Below are positions 1 through 10,354 of a stretch of DNA of 39,672 nucleotides, in pieces. The notes beneath the pieces were generated by a model, which saw only the letters and a program-made list of their open reading frames with translations, ran no database searches and was not told the origin of the DNA. Source of the DNA: Didymodactylos carnosus. Lineage: Eukaryota; Rotifera; Eurotatoria; Philodinida; Philodinidae. The number at the start of each line of letters is the position of its first letter. The first letter of the stretch is position 1. A program made the translations under genes and the position numbers. The stretch lies in contig CAJNOQ010000878.1 of assembly GCA_905250885.1 (NCBI GenBank), positions 1 to 39,672 of the forward strand, read 5' to 3'.

Positions 1-506
1 TTTCATATTCTAAAAATGCCAAAGGGTTTTTCTGATAAAAGCAAAAAACGTTTAAACAGTTATGATATGTTTCAAATGGTTATACCATTTTTCGTATTTT
101 ATAATACCTTTATTTTTTAGAGAGTAGTAGTCATCAACTACATTTAATACTATGTATATGCTCCGCCTGCTTATAAGTAGGTTTTCTTCTTTGATTTGTT
201 TACAGTTACGACAACTTTGATGTTATTTTCAATAACTGAATAAGCTGTTTTCATGTTTCGAGAGGTATATTTACACAGTTTTAGTTGTACTATTAAGCCA
301 ATGTTATTTGGCACTCATCGAAGAGGTACGGAGGCTTTTAGGAAAGTTTTCTGAAAATCTTGAAAAGCGGGCTTTTAGAAAAAGTTTTACTTTTCTATTA
401 AAACCAAAGCAAAAATTATCTTTTAGTATATAGCAAAATAGAGCAAACATTTCTGATCAAAATGACATATTTCCCAGCTCTGAATGATATTCTGATCAAG
501 AGCTAT
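1..506. other. Gene-free AT-rich stretch
   Basis: No credible coding frame, RNA gene or clear repeat is visible. The mirror is 39167-39672. Confidence 0.6.
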
Positions 507-914
507 GAGAGTCAGATACTGGCGCCACCATATCTCGAAAGTGACTCACTTTAACACCATTCCGTAGTTCCCAGATTTCTCGGTAACAAAACGTCGCAGA
601 GAGCTCGGAAGGGTCCTAAATTGAAGCTGATACATGTGGTTAGAGAGTGACAGAGCTCGATTTTTGATTTTCGTTCTGAATTTGCGATTACAAAAATATC
701 TTTACTAAAGTTAATGAGCCCTTTCCGAGTTTTGAATTTTTGACGCTGACCATTAACTTGAAAACAAAAATATCAAAAATTCGGCTCTGTCAGCCTCTAG
801 CCACATGTGTTTTCGTCAATTTAAGACCAGTCGGAGCTCTCTACAATGTTTCATTACTGAGAAACCTTGCTACGAACAACCCCATTTTGGTCACTATTGT
901 GGCGACATCTCACA
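507..914. repeat. Old diverged inverted repeat
   Basis: Bases about 507-671 and about 767-914 are diverged reverse complements, recognisable by shared blocks such as AGAGAGCTC, CACATGTGG, CTGACAGAGC/GTGACAGAGC and the AAAAATC/ATTTTTGAT edges of the loop. I estimate roughly 70% identity by eye. The frames crossing it have no recognisable product and are probably repeat-derived. It is likely a decayed fold-back element; no target duplication was seen. The mirror is 38759-39166. Confidence 0.6.
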
Positions 915-2249
915 AACCATGCGAGATGGAGCCAAACAAAAATTTCATCACCAGACTTTCACTAGATCGACATCTCCTAAAAGTATCAGACTTATAGTTT
1001 CGGAGATAGGTTTCGGACGGGAGACTAGAAAGGGCCTTAAATGCGCATGGTCAGAACTTGTCAGTTTCTAGACCGTGTGGTTCTGGAAATTATATAAGCT
1101 GAGAAATACCTGTATGGAAATATTCACAGCGCTCATTGTATTCGATTTCATATTCTTTTTTTATTATTGCTTAACCTAATCAGTTGTGATAACTACAAGT
1201 TTACACTGCGTTTTGAAACCAAAAGTACAATCATCGCCCAAATGTGAGAATAATTCACAGTGTTAACAATAATCATTTCATCTTTAGCGGAGATAGACGC
1301 GTACCGATTCTTTCACCTTTGTTCATATCTAGTCGAGTAAAGAAATTTTCAGTTTTCTCTAATAGGTTTCTCTTCACTTAACATTTTCCTAATCCCGTTC
1401 ATGACCAACCGTTTTCCGTGGAATGATTTATGTTCCAGATTCGATATAACCAATGATTTATCATAAGGATAGCTAACTATAAACACAGCTATAAAACACA
1501 GACATCAATCGTAAAAATCTTCTAAGGTAGATGACGATCCTCACCGGACTTAACACAAACAATTTCGTAACGGATATAGTAACAATAAAGTTTTTATTCA
1601 TCCAGTCAAAATTTACCATGTTTAAATTGATAGTTAAAAACTGGATTTAACCATTTGTTTTAAATAGAACAAGAATTACTGCAAGAAAAGTGAATCTTCA
1701 CGTGCCCCATATAAATAGCTAAGGTCTCAGAATCTTGAACATTTAAAAACCTCATATTGATTTGCCCAGTTTTCCAGAGAAGTAATTCAATCGTTCTAGA
1801 AAGTAGAAAAGTCCATGAAGAACTGAAAACAGGTCTCTATATGGGACAAATGGTGAACGCAGTTTTCTTGTTTTTCGAATCGTCTAAACGTTCGAAAAGC
1901 ACATTTTTTTTTATCGAGTTTTTGGACAAAATGTGTCTGCTGCTAGAGGTATCACTAGTACTTCGTCGCGGTTGAGAACAACAAGACTTTTCTCATGCAA
2001 AATATAACAAAAATTATTGCTAAACATCTACATTCACAGTAAGCCATCTTTTGGACATTTTTTTCAAAAATCGTAAATAATAACCAAACATCGAGCACCA
2101 ACAAACATGGATATATTTTCCGGATCGAGATAAATATCCTGCTTACGGAATTGGATCGTACTGTAAGAATTAATCATATAAGCCCTTGAACGACACAACT
2201 TGTTTGAGCACATAGTTCTGCCACTTGTACTAAAGTACTTTCTACCTTC
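915..2249. other. Gene-free stretch
   Basis: Short open frames only, none with recognisable composition. The segment at about 1010-1060 has short similarity to the inverted repeat just upstream (an AGGGYCYTAAAT block), so that repeat may extend further in degenerate form. Otherwise I see nothing. The mirror is 37424-38758. Confidence 0.5.
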
Positions 2250-2555
2250 TACTCTTCCCATATTTCGAATAGAAACATGTCTAGAGTTTACAAACGTCTT
2301 GATTTGAAAAATGACCTGTGTTGAACATTTCAAAATAATGTTATACACTCCGCAATCTTCAGATTTGACAACGTACCAAGACTACTCGAAGTCACTTTTG
2401 TCAACTAAGTTGAAAATAGTATCTTGGCATATTTTTCGAAATCTAAAGATTACGGAAAATGTAAGATTATTTCGAAATGTTCAACACAGTTCATTTTTCA
2501 AATCAAGACGTCGGTAAACTCTAGATGTGTTTCCATTCGAAATATGGGAAGAGTA
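2250..2555. repeat. 306-bp fold-back element, arms about 85% alike
   Basis: The ends TACTCTTCCCATATTTCGAA and its complement bound two arms that share GTCTTGATTTGAAAAATGA and GTGTTGAACATTTC blocks, folding around a centre near 2403. It is a MITE-like palindrome with no coding capacity. No convincing target duplication is seen next to the ends. The short frames on both strands here are by-products of the repeat. The mirror is 37118-37423. Confidence 0.75.
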
Positions 2556-3413
2556 CTAATTCGAAAAAAATGACACTCTGATAATAGGACTACGTGATCA
2601 AATTGTATAAAGGCTTAAAAGAGGTACATCAGTATATACTAAACAGACAACATATTTAATGTGATAGCAAAACATCTGTCTTATTGATCCAGTTATTTGC
2701 TCAAATTCGCTTTTTATCTTACGTAACACTATCCAAAATATATCCAATTTTGTTTTGTCATTTACACTTTTTATGATAATATTCAATATAGAAGAGTCAA
2801 GTAGAAGTCATTTTTATCTCCCTAATGGAACCTAACGCATCTTTTGATGTTATTATTTTCTCATCATGCAGAATTAATGACAGTCACAATAATTCAATTT
2901 ATATATGGGACAATTGTGAGCCGATTGTATTGTTTGTGATAAAATCTTGCGGCATAAAAACGTGGATTTGTTTGAATTTTTTCTTGTATTTTCATGATTT
3001 TTTTCCGTCGTAGGATCGGATCATATAATTAAATTAAAAATTTATTAAACAAACCACATTCATTATTGAACTTGCTTGTCCTTTCGACATACAAATGTAT
3101 GATCTCTCAAATTTTGTATAGAATTTAGATAATATGACGATTTTAGACAGCATTATATTCCCTAAATGTTTTTTTTTACACCTAGTAGTAACTGATATAC
3201 TCTTTAAATCAAATCTGTAGATCCTATTTCAAAGTATAATTAAAATAGTGTGCCATTCGAATTGACTCATTAAAAACTATACAGATTCAAAAAATGATCA
3301 AGTATCTAATATCTAGAGAACAAATTACTAAATTATTTTCTTTTTTTGTGACTTAACACTCTAAAACAAATTTGGCAACAATAAAGTAAACAAGTATTTT
3401 TCGATGAATGAAC
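2556..3413. other. Gene-free AT-rich stretch downstream of the neuropeptide gene
   Basis: No gene or repeat recognised. The sequence is strongly AT-rich with only short frames. The mirror is 36260-37117. Confidence 0.5.
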
Positions 3414-3419
3414 TTTATT
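3414..3419 (-). promoter_or_regulatory. Polyadenylation signal AATAAA of neuropeptide gene
   Basis: Minus-strand AATAAA about 76 bp beyond the TAA stop of the neuropeptide precursor, followed by a GT-rich stretch. The mirror is 36254-36259. Confidence 0.55.
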
Positions 3420-3495
3420 TTCCCTTTTCATTATACTTTACATTAACAGAAAAACTCAACATCAAATCATTAGAGATACTGGCGACAATCATGCA

Positions 3496-3936
3496 TTATC
3501 CAAACTTTGGTATACCGGTAAATGCTGCTGAAAATGTTCTTTTACCAAATTTTGGTATACCATGAAATAGACTGGATAAACGTTTTTTTAAATCATGATT
3601 TGATTGATAGATTATATGTCTAGGATCATCTTGTTCAGTAATGATATCACGACGATGTTGTGTCATTGGACAATCGTAAAATTTACAAAGTTTTTCTAAT
3701 AAATGCCAACGATTTAAATTTTCATCTAATGATGAATCAATCACGTCGTCTCTCAATGATGTTCCTTCATTGTCCGTATACAACTGTTTGAAATAGTCAT
3801 GAGTTATAGGCATTTTTTCCCATAGATCTTCTGCTTCATTCGGATGTTGTTCTTGTTGATGACGATATTGTTGAGGATATGCATTCGTCCAATAACAGCC
3901 AAGTATAAGAAAACATAAAGTGGTTAAATGAAACAT
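3496..3936 (-). CDS. GIPKF-amide neuropeptide precursor (left-arm copy)
   Basis: Identical copy of the gene at 35737-36177, where the full description is given. It encodes a 146-residue secreted precursor with a signal peptide, a KKR site, and two C-terminal peptides each ending GIPKFG, separated by KR, the second directly before the stop codon. The open frame extends 39 codons further upstream, to 4053. I prefer the internal ATG because it places a classic signal peptide at the N-terminus, and the upstream residues resemble translated 5' UTR. Confidence 0.82.
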   Translation of the reverse strand: MFHLTTLCFLILGCYWTNAYPQQYRHQQEQHPNEAEDLWEKMPITHDYFKQLYTDNEGTSLRDDVIDSSLDENLNRWHLLEKLCKFYDCPMTQHRRDIITEQDDPRHIIYQSNHDLKKRLSSLFHGIPKFGKRTFSAAFTGIPKFG

Positions 3937-4346
3937 TAATGGATTCAAGTTACTTCTAAGAATAAATAATTGTTTCGAATAAATTCTAAGAAGAAAGAAC
4001 AAAAGAATCGGAAAAACATAATCGACTTCAATAGTCAGTAATGGAATATCCACTTAAAACTACTTTATAATAATATATTGATTGAAATGCAGTAATAAAG
4101 CAAATTAGTATTGTTATAATGCAGAAACTAGTCTAAGTGTAAATTAACTTATGAGAAAAATCAATTATTTGTTGAACAATGAGGGAGAGAGAGACGATTA
4201 ATAAACACAAATGAAATTGAAAGTGTTCAAATATAAATGAACGTTAAAATCAAAATTCTTTTTCTTTGTTTATTTTTTTTTTATAGATTCATTCATGAGA
4301 AACAAATAGTGATTGATGGATCTTTCTATAATTTGATATCGCCAGC
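3937..4346. other. Upstream region of neuropeptide gene
   Basis: Contains the presumed promoter and 5' leader of the minus-strand neuropeptide gene. A pyrimidine tract followed by AG lies about 50 bp before the chosen start, so a 5' UTR intron is possible. No confident TATA box. The mirror is 35327-35736. Confidence 0.35.
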
Positions 4347-4354
4347 AGAGATAC

Positions 4355-4599
4355 CAAGGGGGAAATAGCGGACTCCCGGACTCCTGTGGACTTCTGGGCT
4401 CCCATGGACTCCTGTGGACTTCTGGACTCCCATGGACTCCTGAAGTCCAGAAGTCCAAGAGCAAAGTGTTCTTTTTTGGGAATCACTTCCCAAAAAATGA
4501 ACACTTTTGTTCTTTTATGGGGAGTGATTCCCAAAAAAGAACACTTTTCTCTTGGACTTCTGGACTTCAGGAGTCCAGGAGTCCGCTATTTCCCCCTTG
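4355..4599. mobile_element. hAT-like fold-back MITE with 8-bp target duplication
   Basis: The terminal inverted repeats begin CAAGGGGGAAATAGCGGACT and end with the exact complement. Both flanks carry the perfect octamer AGAGATAC (4347-4354 and 4600-4607). An 8-bp duplication with ends fitting YARNG is the signature of the hAT superfamily. The interior is non-coding and consists of repeats of GGACTCC/GGACTTCTGG and an inner inverted repeat around AAAGTGTTCTTTTTTGGGAA, so the whole 245 bp can fold back. No transposase is present; it would have to be supplied in trans. The mirror is 35074-35318. Confidence 0.88.
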
Positions 4600-4607
4600 A
4601 GAGATAC

Positions 4608-4790
4608 TCACGGACTCGAAAATGTTTTCTGCTCGATCCAATCACTCTTAGGAATATTGAAGTCTTGATCAAGACTTCTTTAGGTTATTATGAGGTGTCT
4701 CCGGATGCCACAAGTCTTTTTGATGCTTTTTCGTGATATCCTACCTTTGTGTAAAATAAATCTATCTATCCATCTATTTTCTTTCGACAT
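4608..4790 (+). other. Possible 3' remnant of a retroelement
   Basis: An in-frame stretch ending TGA at 4736 is followed after about 20 bp by AAAATAAA and a short (TCTA) run at about 4758-4780. A 20-bp perfect palindrome, GAAGTCTTGATCAAGACTTC, lies at 4659-4678. A stop codon, short UTR and tetranucleotide tail would suit the 3' end of a non-LTR element, but no reverse transcriptase motif is visible. The hAT-like element is inserted at its left border. The mirror is 34883-35065. Confidence 0.25.
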
Positions 4791-5104
4791 TCTCGCATCT
4801 GTAATGCTTTCTTAACGCAAATATTTATATCTCTTTGACTTCTTGTTCTTATTTTTGAACCAACTTTTGTAGATACGAGATAATTATGTTAATTCAGCTA
4901 CATATGCGAAAAACTGTTGCAATATTGACCATCCATGCTTATGTTAAACATAATGGTTTCACTGATTGTCGACACGAGTTCGCTTTTTCTTAAAAATTCT
5001 GTAGTTCGACTCGTGCGGATCTTTATCCAGTCAACAAGAAATATCAGGAGGAAAAAAGAAGTACTGATGAGTACTCCGACTAGGACCTATAGAATTGTCA
5101 CTTA

Positions 5105-5338
5105 TTCAGAATACTCATGAGTACTCCTTTTTTGGAGTGCTTTGGAACACTTCTTTTTATACAGTGCAGCCGAGGCACTGGGGAGCACTTCAAAAAAAAG
5201 GAGCACTCAGAAGTACTCATTTTTTGTGGGTACTCCATTGTAGTTTTTGGAGTACTCCTTTTGAATTAGAACACTCTTTTTCCCAAAAAGAGTACTCCTT
5301 TCTTTTTTTTCCAAAAAGAGTGTTCCATGATACTCCTC
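5105..5338. repeat. GAGTACTC-rich fold-back repeat
   Basis: About 235 bp built from GAGTACTCC/GGAGTACTC, GGAACACTC and CCAAAAAG blocks. The ends are imperfect complements (about 5109-5130 against about 5311-5335, sharing TCATG and the TTTTTGG edge), and CAGTGC...GCACTG forms an inner stem at 5162-5180. The 109-codon frame across it is low-complexity repeat translation and not a gene. It resembles other TIR elements in this window in having its motif repeated inside. The mirror is 34335-34568. Confidence 0.6.
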
Positions 5339-6727
5339 TTGATTTTGTTAATAGAGAAATAATTACATGCGAACTTCAGGGGAAACTGTCATGTTACATT
5401 CCAACAGAAAGCAAAAGGTGGTGAAGTTGAAACTTCTCATTATTCTGCTGACTTTTTATTTTACAAATATACTCATATTATAGGGCTAAAACTTGTCTAC
5501 ATAGTCAACCTATTTATATTTAATAATTCCTTGTTTCCGACGAATAATTTTTGCACGAGACAAGGGAAAATGTCATATTATCCCTATTTATAAATGCTCT
5601 CTTTTCAAATTGACGAAAATTGGGTTTTTATTAGAAAAACTTACTAAAAATTTGTCTTTCTAGAAATATAAGCAAAATAAAATAAAAAATTTTCATTCAT
5701 AGCTTCTTATGTTTATTTAAAGATATATTCTAGACAACTGAGTGTTTTGCGTTTATGTTTCTCACTTATCTAGTGAACAATCGACAATCGTCGATTAGAA
5801 TATATATGATGATAATAAAAAAACAAAATTTATTTTATATTATTAGGTCATTACATCTTCTATTTTGTAATTAGAATAGGTCACGATCTTAATAAATTTG
5901 AAAAAAAGTATTTACAGTTAGATAAATAGGAGTACTTGAACTGCGGTTACATTTATAAGTATTTAACATATAGAAAAAAATCTTTATATTCTATTATTAA
6001 ACACATTTAATAAAAACTTGCTCCGCTAATTTATGATCAATGAAATAAACAATAATTCTTAAAATTTTGATTCAATTAGATAATAGTACATTATATTATA
6101 TATCTACTTATAGTCGTACTAATATTTAAAACTTGAAAATAATTCAAATATCTAAAACTTACCGTACAATAACAGCTATACAGTAGTTTTAACAGTTTCG
6201 TCGTGATTGTGCCACTAACTTTAAAATAATTTTGATTCATTATAATAATTCACGGCCTCTTTTTTTCCTCTCCTCCTCCTCCTCCTCTGTTTCTTTTTTC
6301 GTCATAAAAAATATGTCGACTTCCATTGACATGCTTAGGCATTGTTGAATATATTTCCATATAATAAATTGAACAAATATTTTTTTGCATGCTTATTAGA
6401 CTTGCGTGTATCAGCCAATCATTTCTTACTCTTTCTCTCTCTATCTCTCTTATTCACTAGAAGTATTATAAAATTAGTCGGTGACACAAATTATTTAATA
6501 AAAGAGGAAATACATATTTTTCCTTTTTCAATCATTAATGATATATTTATTAATGATGCAAATGTTAACCCCCTCTCGTCAGTCATACTTCAGCTAACAA
6601 TACTAGATTATTATCGGCATTGGTATCTCTCTGTCTCTCTCCCTCTGTTACACACTTTTTCTTTTCCTCGTAATTTTGATAGTTTAATACTGTAATTCAA
6701 TTTCCTATCGGGAGAGAAAGACTAAAT
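5339..6727. other. Gene-free AT-rich stretch with microsatellites
   Basis: No coding frame is convincing; the 117-codon frame at 6342-6695 is biased by low-complexity CTCT runs. A (CTC)n run lies at about 6266-6287 and CTCTCT runs at about 6430-6450 and 6630-6645. The mirror is 32946-34334. Confidence 0.5.
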
Positions 6728-7310
6728 AATGTAAAATGCATCTCAATCAGATAGGAATTGTTAACGAAAATTAATTCACTTATTTTTATATAATTATGTC
6801 AATGACTCTTAAAAACAACAACAACAACAACAACAAATATTATCTAATAACCAAAAAGACTTATAACTAAAATTATCATCACTTTAAGATATGACATATT
6901 AGCAGTAAAGAATTAGTTTTAAAATACTATTTCGTCTGTCTAATATTTCTAAAAAATAATAAATTATACTAATATAACGAAAGTATTTATTTAATGTAAA
7001 TAAAAAATGTGAAGAATGAAAAGTGTCCATCAATAACAGTAATGATTACAAGTATAATTGCTAGAAATATGCACGCCTTTAGGGTATGTGAGATTCATAT
7101 TTGTAAATTTCTATTAAAACAAAAGAAAAGATTAGACACATTTTATAACCACTGTTAACAATGTAAAATACATTTTCAGTCAGATAGGATTTGTTAACAA
7201 AAATTCACCCGTTTATTTTATGTAATTATATTAATGATTTTAAATAAACAACCATCCATTATTATCTAATAATCACATGACATACAACTGGAATCATTAT
7301 CATCATGTTG
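6728..7310 (+). repeat. Diverged direct duplication in non-coding DNA
   Basis: The segment at 6728-6890 recurs at 7160-7310, offset 432 bp. Shared blocks include AATGTAAAAT, CAGATAGGA(A/T)TTGTTAAC, GTAATTAT or ATAATTAT, TATTATCTAATAA, and ATTATCATCA. The first copy contains an (AAC)n microsatellite at about 6814-6836 that the second lacks. Coding potential is absent. Whether this is a duplicated regulatory block or an old repeat pair cannot be told. The mirrors are 32783-32945 and 32363-32513. Confidence 0.6.
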
Positions 7311-8449
7311 ATATTAAATTTTATACTCTGGAAAAAGAAGTGCATTTTTTGATAAAATTGGAATTCACGTTACGTTTAGAATAGTCTCGTCTTTTCTTTG
7401 CTGGTAAAACAGTTTCATGTAAAATACGCACTAGAGTATCTTTAAAATGGAACTGGATCCTGATTTTATGTATTTACAGTGTCTTGATAGGATATGATAG
7501 ATGTTCGATTTAAGATATTTTATTTAAAGTAACGAACATCTGATTTGTGACACTGAAAGAGGATTGTTACTTCTCATTATTATCAGTCTCACAGAAAAGG
7601 ACGGAAAAAAACAGCTGACAATAAATAAATAAATAAAGTTAAGAACAAAAAGAATAAATACATACGCACACACGTTTACATACACTATACGTGCACCCAC
7701 ATAGTTTAAGCAGAGATAGAGAACATAACTGAAGAAACTTAAACTTCTTCGATGAATCTTTAATAGTACATATATATTCAATGGCAGTTAGGTAAATAAA
7801 AGTATAATCTTCTTTTGGCAAAAGTTCTTGAAGAAGAAAACGGTTTACTCTGGGGACTAGGATAGGTTCTATGGTGAAAATCTTGAATAAATGTTTCGTT
7901 GTGAGCGGTACAGCACATACTCTATAGTGTTGAATCGCTTCCTCGTATCCCACAGTTCTAAAATGTCCCCCATTCGATCGTTTCGTTCCCCATTATTGCC
8001 TAATCTGCAAAGATTTATGTTCTCTTTAGCATATCTTGCCATAAAGATCATTATCATATGGGTGCTTGGATAGTTTGTAGCAAGTAGCGTTATTCTGAGA
8101 TCCGATCCACCAACAAAAAATTACTCTCTCTGTCGTGTGTGTTTCTGGGTTCATCACATATGTGTGATATGAGTTTGCCGACAAAACCTGTTTGAAACCA
8201 AAAATCATTTGTTTGCAATTTGAAAAATTGGCTTTGGGAGAATAAACACGGAACCAGAAGTAGACAAAGAAACGATAGCTCGTGAAAATGTAGACTGTGA
8301 AAGTGAGAAAAAAATAATAACCAAAAAGTTACGGATGACAACAAAACAAAATTCAAAAGCTTCATCTTCATCATCAAAGCGACAGTGTAATGAGCGTCTT
8401 TCCGATATATAGTATCCTGGTTCGCCATCAAATACTCATGTAATCGTTT
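7311..8449. other. No recognised gene; several weak minus-strand frames
   Basis: Overlapping frames of 60-113 codons lie on the minus strand between 7524 and 8431. One (8090-8431) is rich in Leu, Phe and Ser and has a hydrophobic segment, but it carries no family motif I recognise and overlaps other frames of similar length. An (AAAT) run lies at about 7622-7637. I would not call a gene here without transcript support. The mirror is 31224-32362. Confidence 0.4.
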
Positions 8450-8850
8450 GCGTTCGAAAAAACGCGTTTGAACGCTTCTTTTGGCGTTTAAATCTGAGTT
8501 TAAACGCGTTTCGTGAAAATCTGCGTTTGAATCGAACGCGTTTAAACGCTTTTATGCGTGAGGAGCGTTCGAACGTTTTTTTCCAGCGTTTGAAACCGTC
8601 TGACTATTAGAGGCGTTTAAACGCCAAATATATTTAGTACTACGAACGCGTTTTAAGGCGTTTTGGTTTCAACAGACGTTTGAACGCTGTTTTGAAACAG
8701 GTTACATCTGCGTCTGAAAGCGTTCTTATTGTTAAACGCCTTGGTACGCTGCAGATATTTGATACTCCGAACGCATTCGAGGCGTCCTAGTTGAACAGAC
8801 GCCTGGACGCAGTTTTGAAAAAGGTTCGAACATCGTTCAAAACCGTTTAC
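8450..8850. repeat. Array of about 125-bp units rich in GCGTTTAAACGC
   Basis: The 12-bp palindrome GCGTTTAAACGC and close variants (AACGCGTTTGAACGC, GCGTTCGAACG) occur many times. Two consecutive units align with a 125-bp offset: TATTTAGTACTACGAACGCG at 8631 matches TATTTGATACTCCGAACGC at 8756, and the GTTTCAACAGACG/GTTGAACAGACG and GTTTTGAAACAGG/GTTTTGAAAAAGG blocks line up at the same offset. A (GTTA)n run at about 8857-8873 follows. Non-coding. The mirror is 30823-31223. Confidence 0.75.
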
Positions 8851-9093
8851 ATTATTGTTAGTTAGTTAGTTAGACCCGCTACCATTTCTGGTGTAGGGTG
8901 AGAATAAAACATCAGGAAAAAATAACACAAAAAGAAAAGAGTGTTCAATTTGACGGAAGTAGTGTTCGTTTCTATTGAAAATTGAACTAAGTTAATTATC
9001 AAGATACCACCCTCTGTAATCAGTTTAAGTGATACCCATCATTCTCTTAAAGTCAAAATCCAATAGGTGTTTACAATCATATTATTTTGTTTC

Positions 9094-9564
9094 AGAAGAA
9101 ATTAGCCGTACAGTAGCATTTTATTTTAACGTTAACTCTTCAATAAACAGATGAACACATGAATTAAATTTCATTCAAATTTTAAATGAAACTTTTTTAA
9201 CATGTCGTTGCTTATACTTGTGCTTTTGTATGCCTCAAAGTAAGGTATTCATTTATTTAGAGAGAGTTAGTAGTAAAATAAAAATGCAACCTGTTCAATA
9301 ATATAATATTAACAAATAATATAATATTTATAATATTATAATAATATTATATTATTGAACAGGTTGCATTTTTATTTTACTACTAACTCTCTCTAAATAA
9401 ATGAATACCTTACTTTGAGGCATACAAAAGCACAAGTATAAGCACTTCAACGACATGTTAAAAAAGTTTCATTTAAAATTTGAATGAAATTTAATTCATG
9501 TGTTCATCTGTTTATTGAAGAGTTAACGTTAAAATAAAATGCTACTGTACGGCTAATTTCTTCT
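9094..9564. mobile_element. 471-bp near-perfect palindromic MITE
   Basis: The terminal repeat AGAAGAAATTAGCCGTACAG is matched by its exact complement at the other end, and the arms stay complementary almost to the AT-only centre near 9330. The single clear asymmetry is five extra bases in the right arm (CGTTGCTTATAC against a complement containing CGTTGAAGTGCTTATAC). It has no coding capacity. No target duplication is convincing, so I do not assign a superfamily. The near-identity of the arms points to a young or homogenised element. The mirror is 30109-30579. Confidence 0.85.
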
Positions 9565-9681
9565 AAAAGAGTTATTTGAGAAATATGAAGGGCTCGCTAA
9601 AAAAAGCTGGCAACATTTTTCAGTAGGCAACTGCTTGTTCTGTTCATGCACATCATAATCGCAGTACTGAAGAAAAGAAAG

Positions 9682-9930
9682 CCCCCAGTGAATGTACTTG
9701 AATTCGGGTACCTAAGAAGTTTGGCTGCTGCAAACCAAGTATGTCTAAGTACCTATGACATTACTTGGATGGGGATCTAAAATTACTTGTTAGGTACTTT
9801 AATACTTGGCTGAGGCTAGCAGAGGTATCTAAAAATAGACTTAGAAGATACCTAAATACTTTTGCTTGCGGAAGCCGAGTACCTATGACATTACTGTAGC
9901 AGGGTACCCGATTTTTGCACATCCACTAAC
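9682..9930. mobile_element. Short TIR element with AGTGAATGTAC ends and GGTACC repeats
   Basis: The left end (AGTGAATGTACTTGAATTCGG, then GGTACC) matches the complement of the right end (AGTGGATGTGCAAAAATCGG, then GGTACC). Inside, GTACCTATGACATTACT is repeated 130 bp apart (9749 and 9879), and several AGGTATC/GATACCT and AAGTACCTA copies are present. Non-coding. The termini resemble those of the larger element at 14341-14843. The mirror is 29743-29991. Confidence 0.65.
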
Positions 9931-10147
9931 TAAAAATTGTCTAATTTCTGTTCATCGATTTTCTGTTCTTTCGTTCATGATTGAAATGGAATACACGTTG
10001 TTTCGTAATTTCGTATAAGAAATAAAAGAAAATAACGTACTTCTTTCGTTATAGTCCTCAGAGAATTTTTCTTTCTTTGGTTTCTTAACTCTTTCGGCCC
10101 GGCCCATAGTACACAATATGACATAAAGATATATCAATCTTCGTCGA

Positions 10148-10219
10148 GCACTAATAGCTCAATGGTACGTGTCTCGCTCTCTATCCTTTAAGTCTCATAT
10201 TCGAATCCGCCAGTCGCCG
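10148..10219 (+). pseudogene. tRNA-like relic or tRNA-derived SINE head
   Basis: An A-box-like TAGCTCAATGGTA at 10155 and a B-box-like ATTCGAATCC at 10199 are 44 bp apart, the spacing found in tRNA genes. The acceptor, anticodon and T stems do not pair properly, so it is not a working tRNA. It could be a decayed tRNA gene or the polymerase III promoter head of a SINE; no clear SINE body was recognised. The mirror on the minus strand is 29454-29525. Confidence 0.35.
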
Positions 10220-10354
10220 TCAGTTCGTAAGTAATAATTGCTCTGCTACTTCTAGGGAGAAGAATAGAGATATCTTGAAGGAAATGAAATGAACTATGTA
10301 GACAGCCATATCGATAGTGACACATAATATTCTTTTCTTTTGTTTTTTTTCAGA

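Noticed and set aside
4289..4736. Overlapping frames of 64, 81 and 116 codons with SPQESRSP-like repeats
   Set aside because: They translate the GGACTCC repeats of the hAT-like fold-back element on both strands.
6814..6836. (AAC)n run as a coding poly-Gln/Asn tract
   Set aside because: No open frame of useful length spans it; it is a plain microsatellite.
8090..8431. 113-codon hydrophobic minus-strand frame that might be a membrane protein
   Set aside because: No family motif, AT-driven Phe/Leu/Ser content, and overlap with other frames of similar size. There is no splice structure or context to support it.
8450..8850. CRISPR-like array because of regularly recurring palindromic words
   Set aside because: Units are tandem and similar along their whole length, there are no unique spacers of constant size, and the genome is animal.
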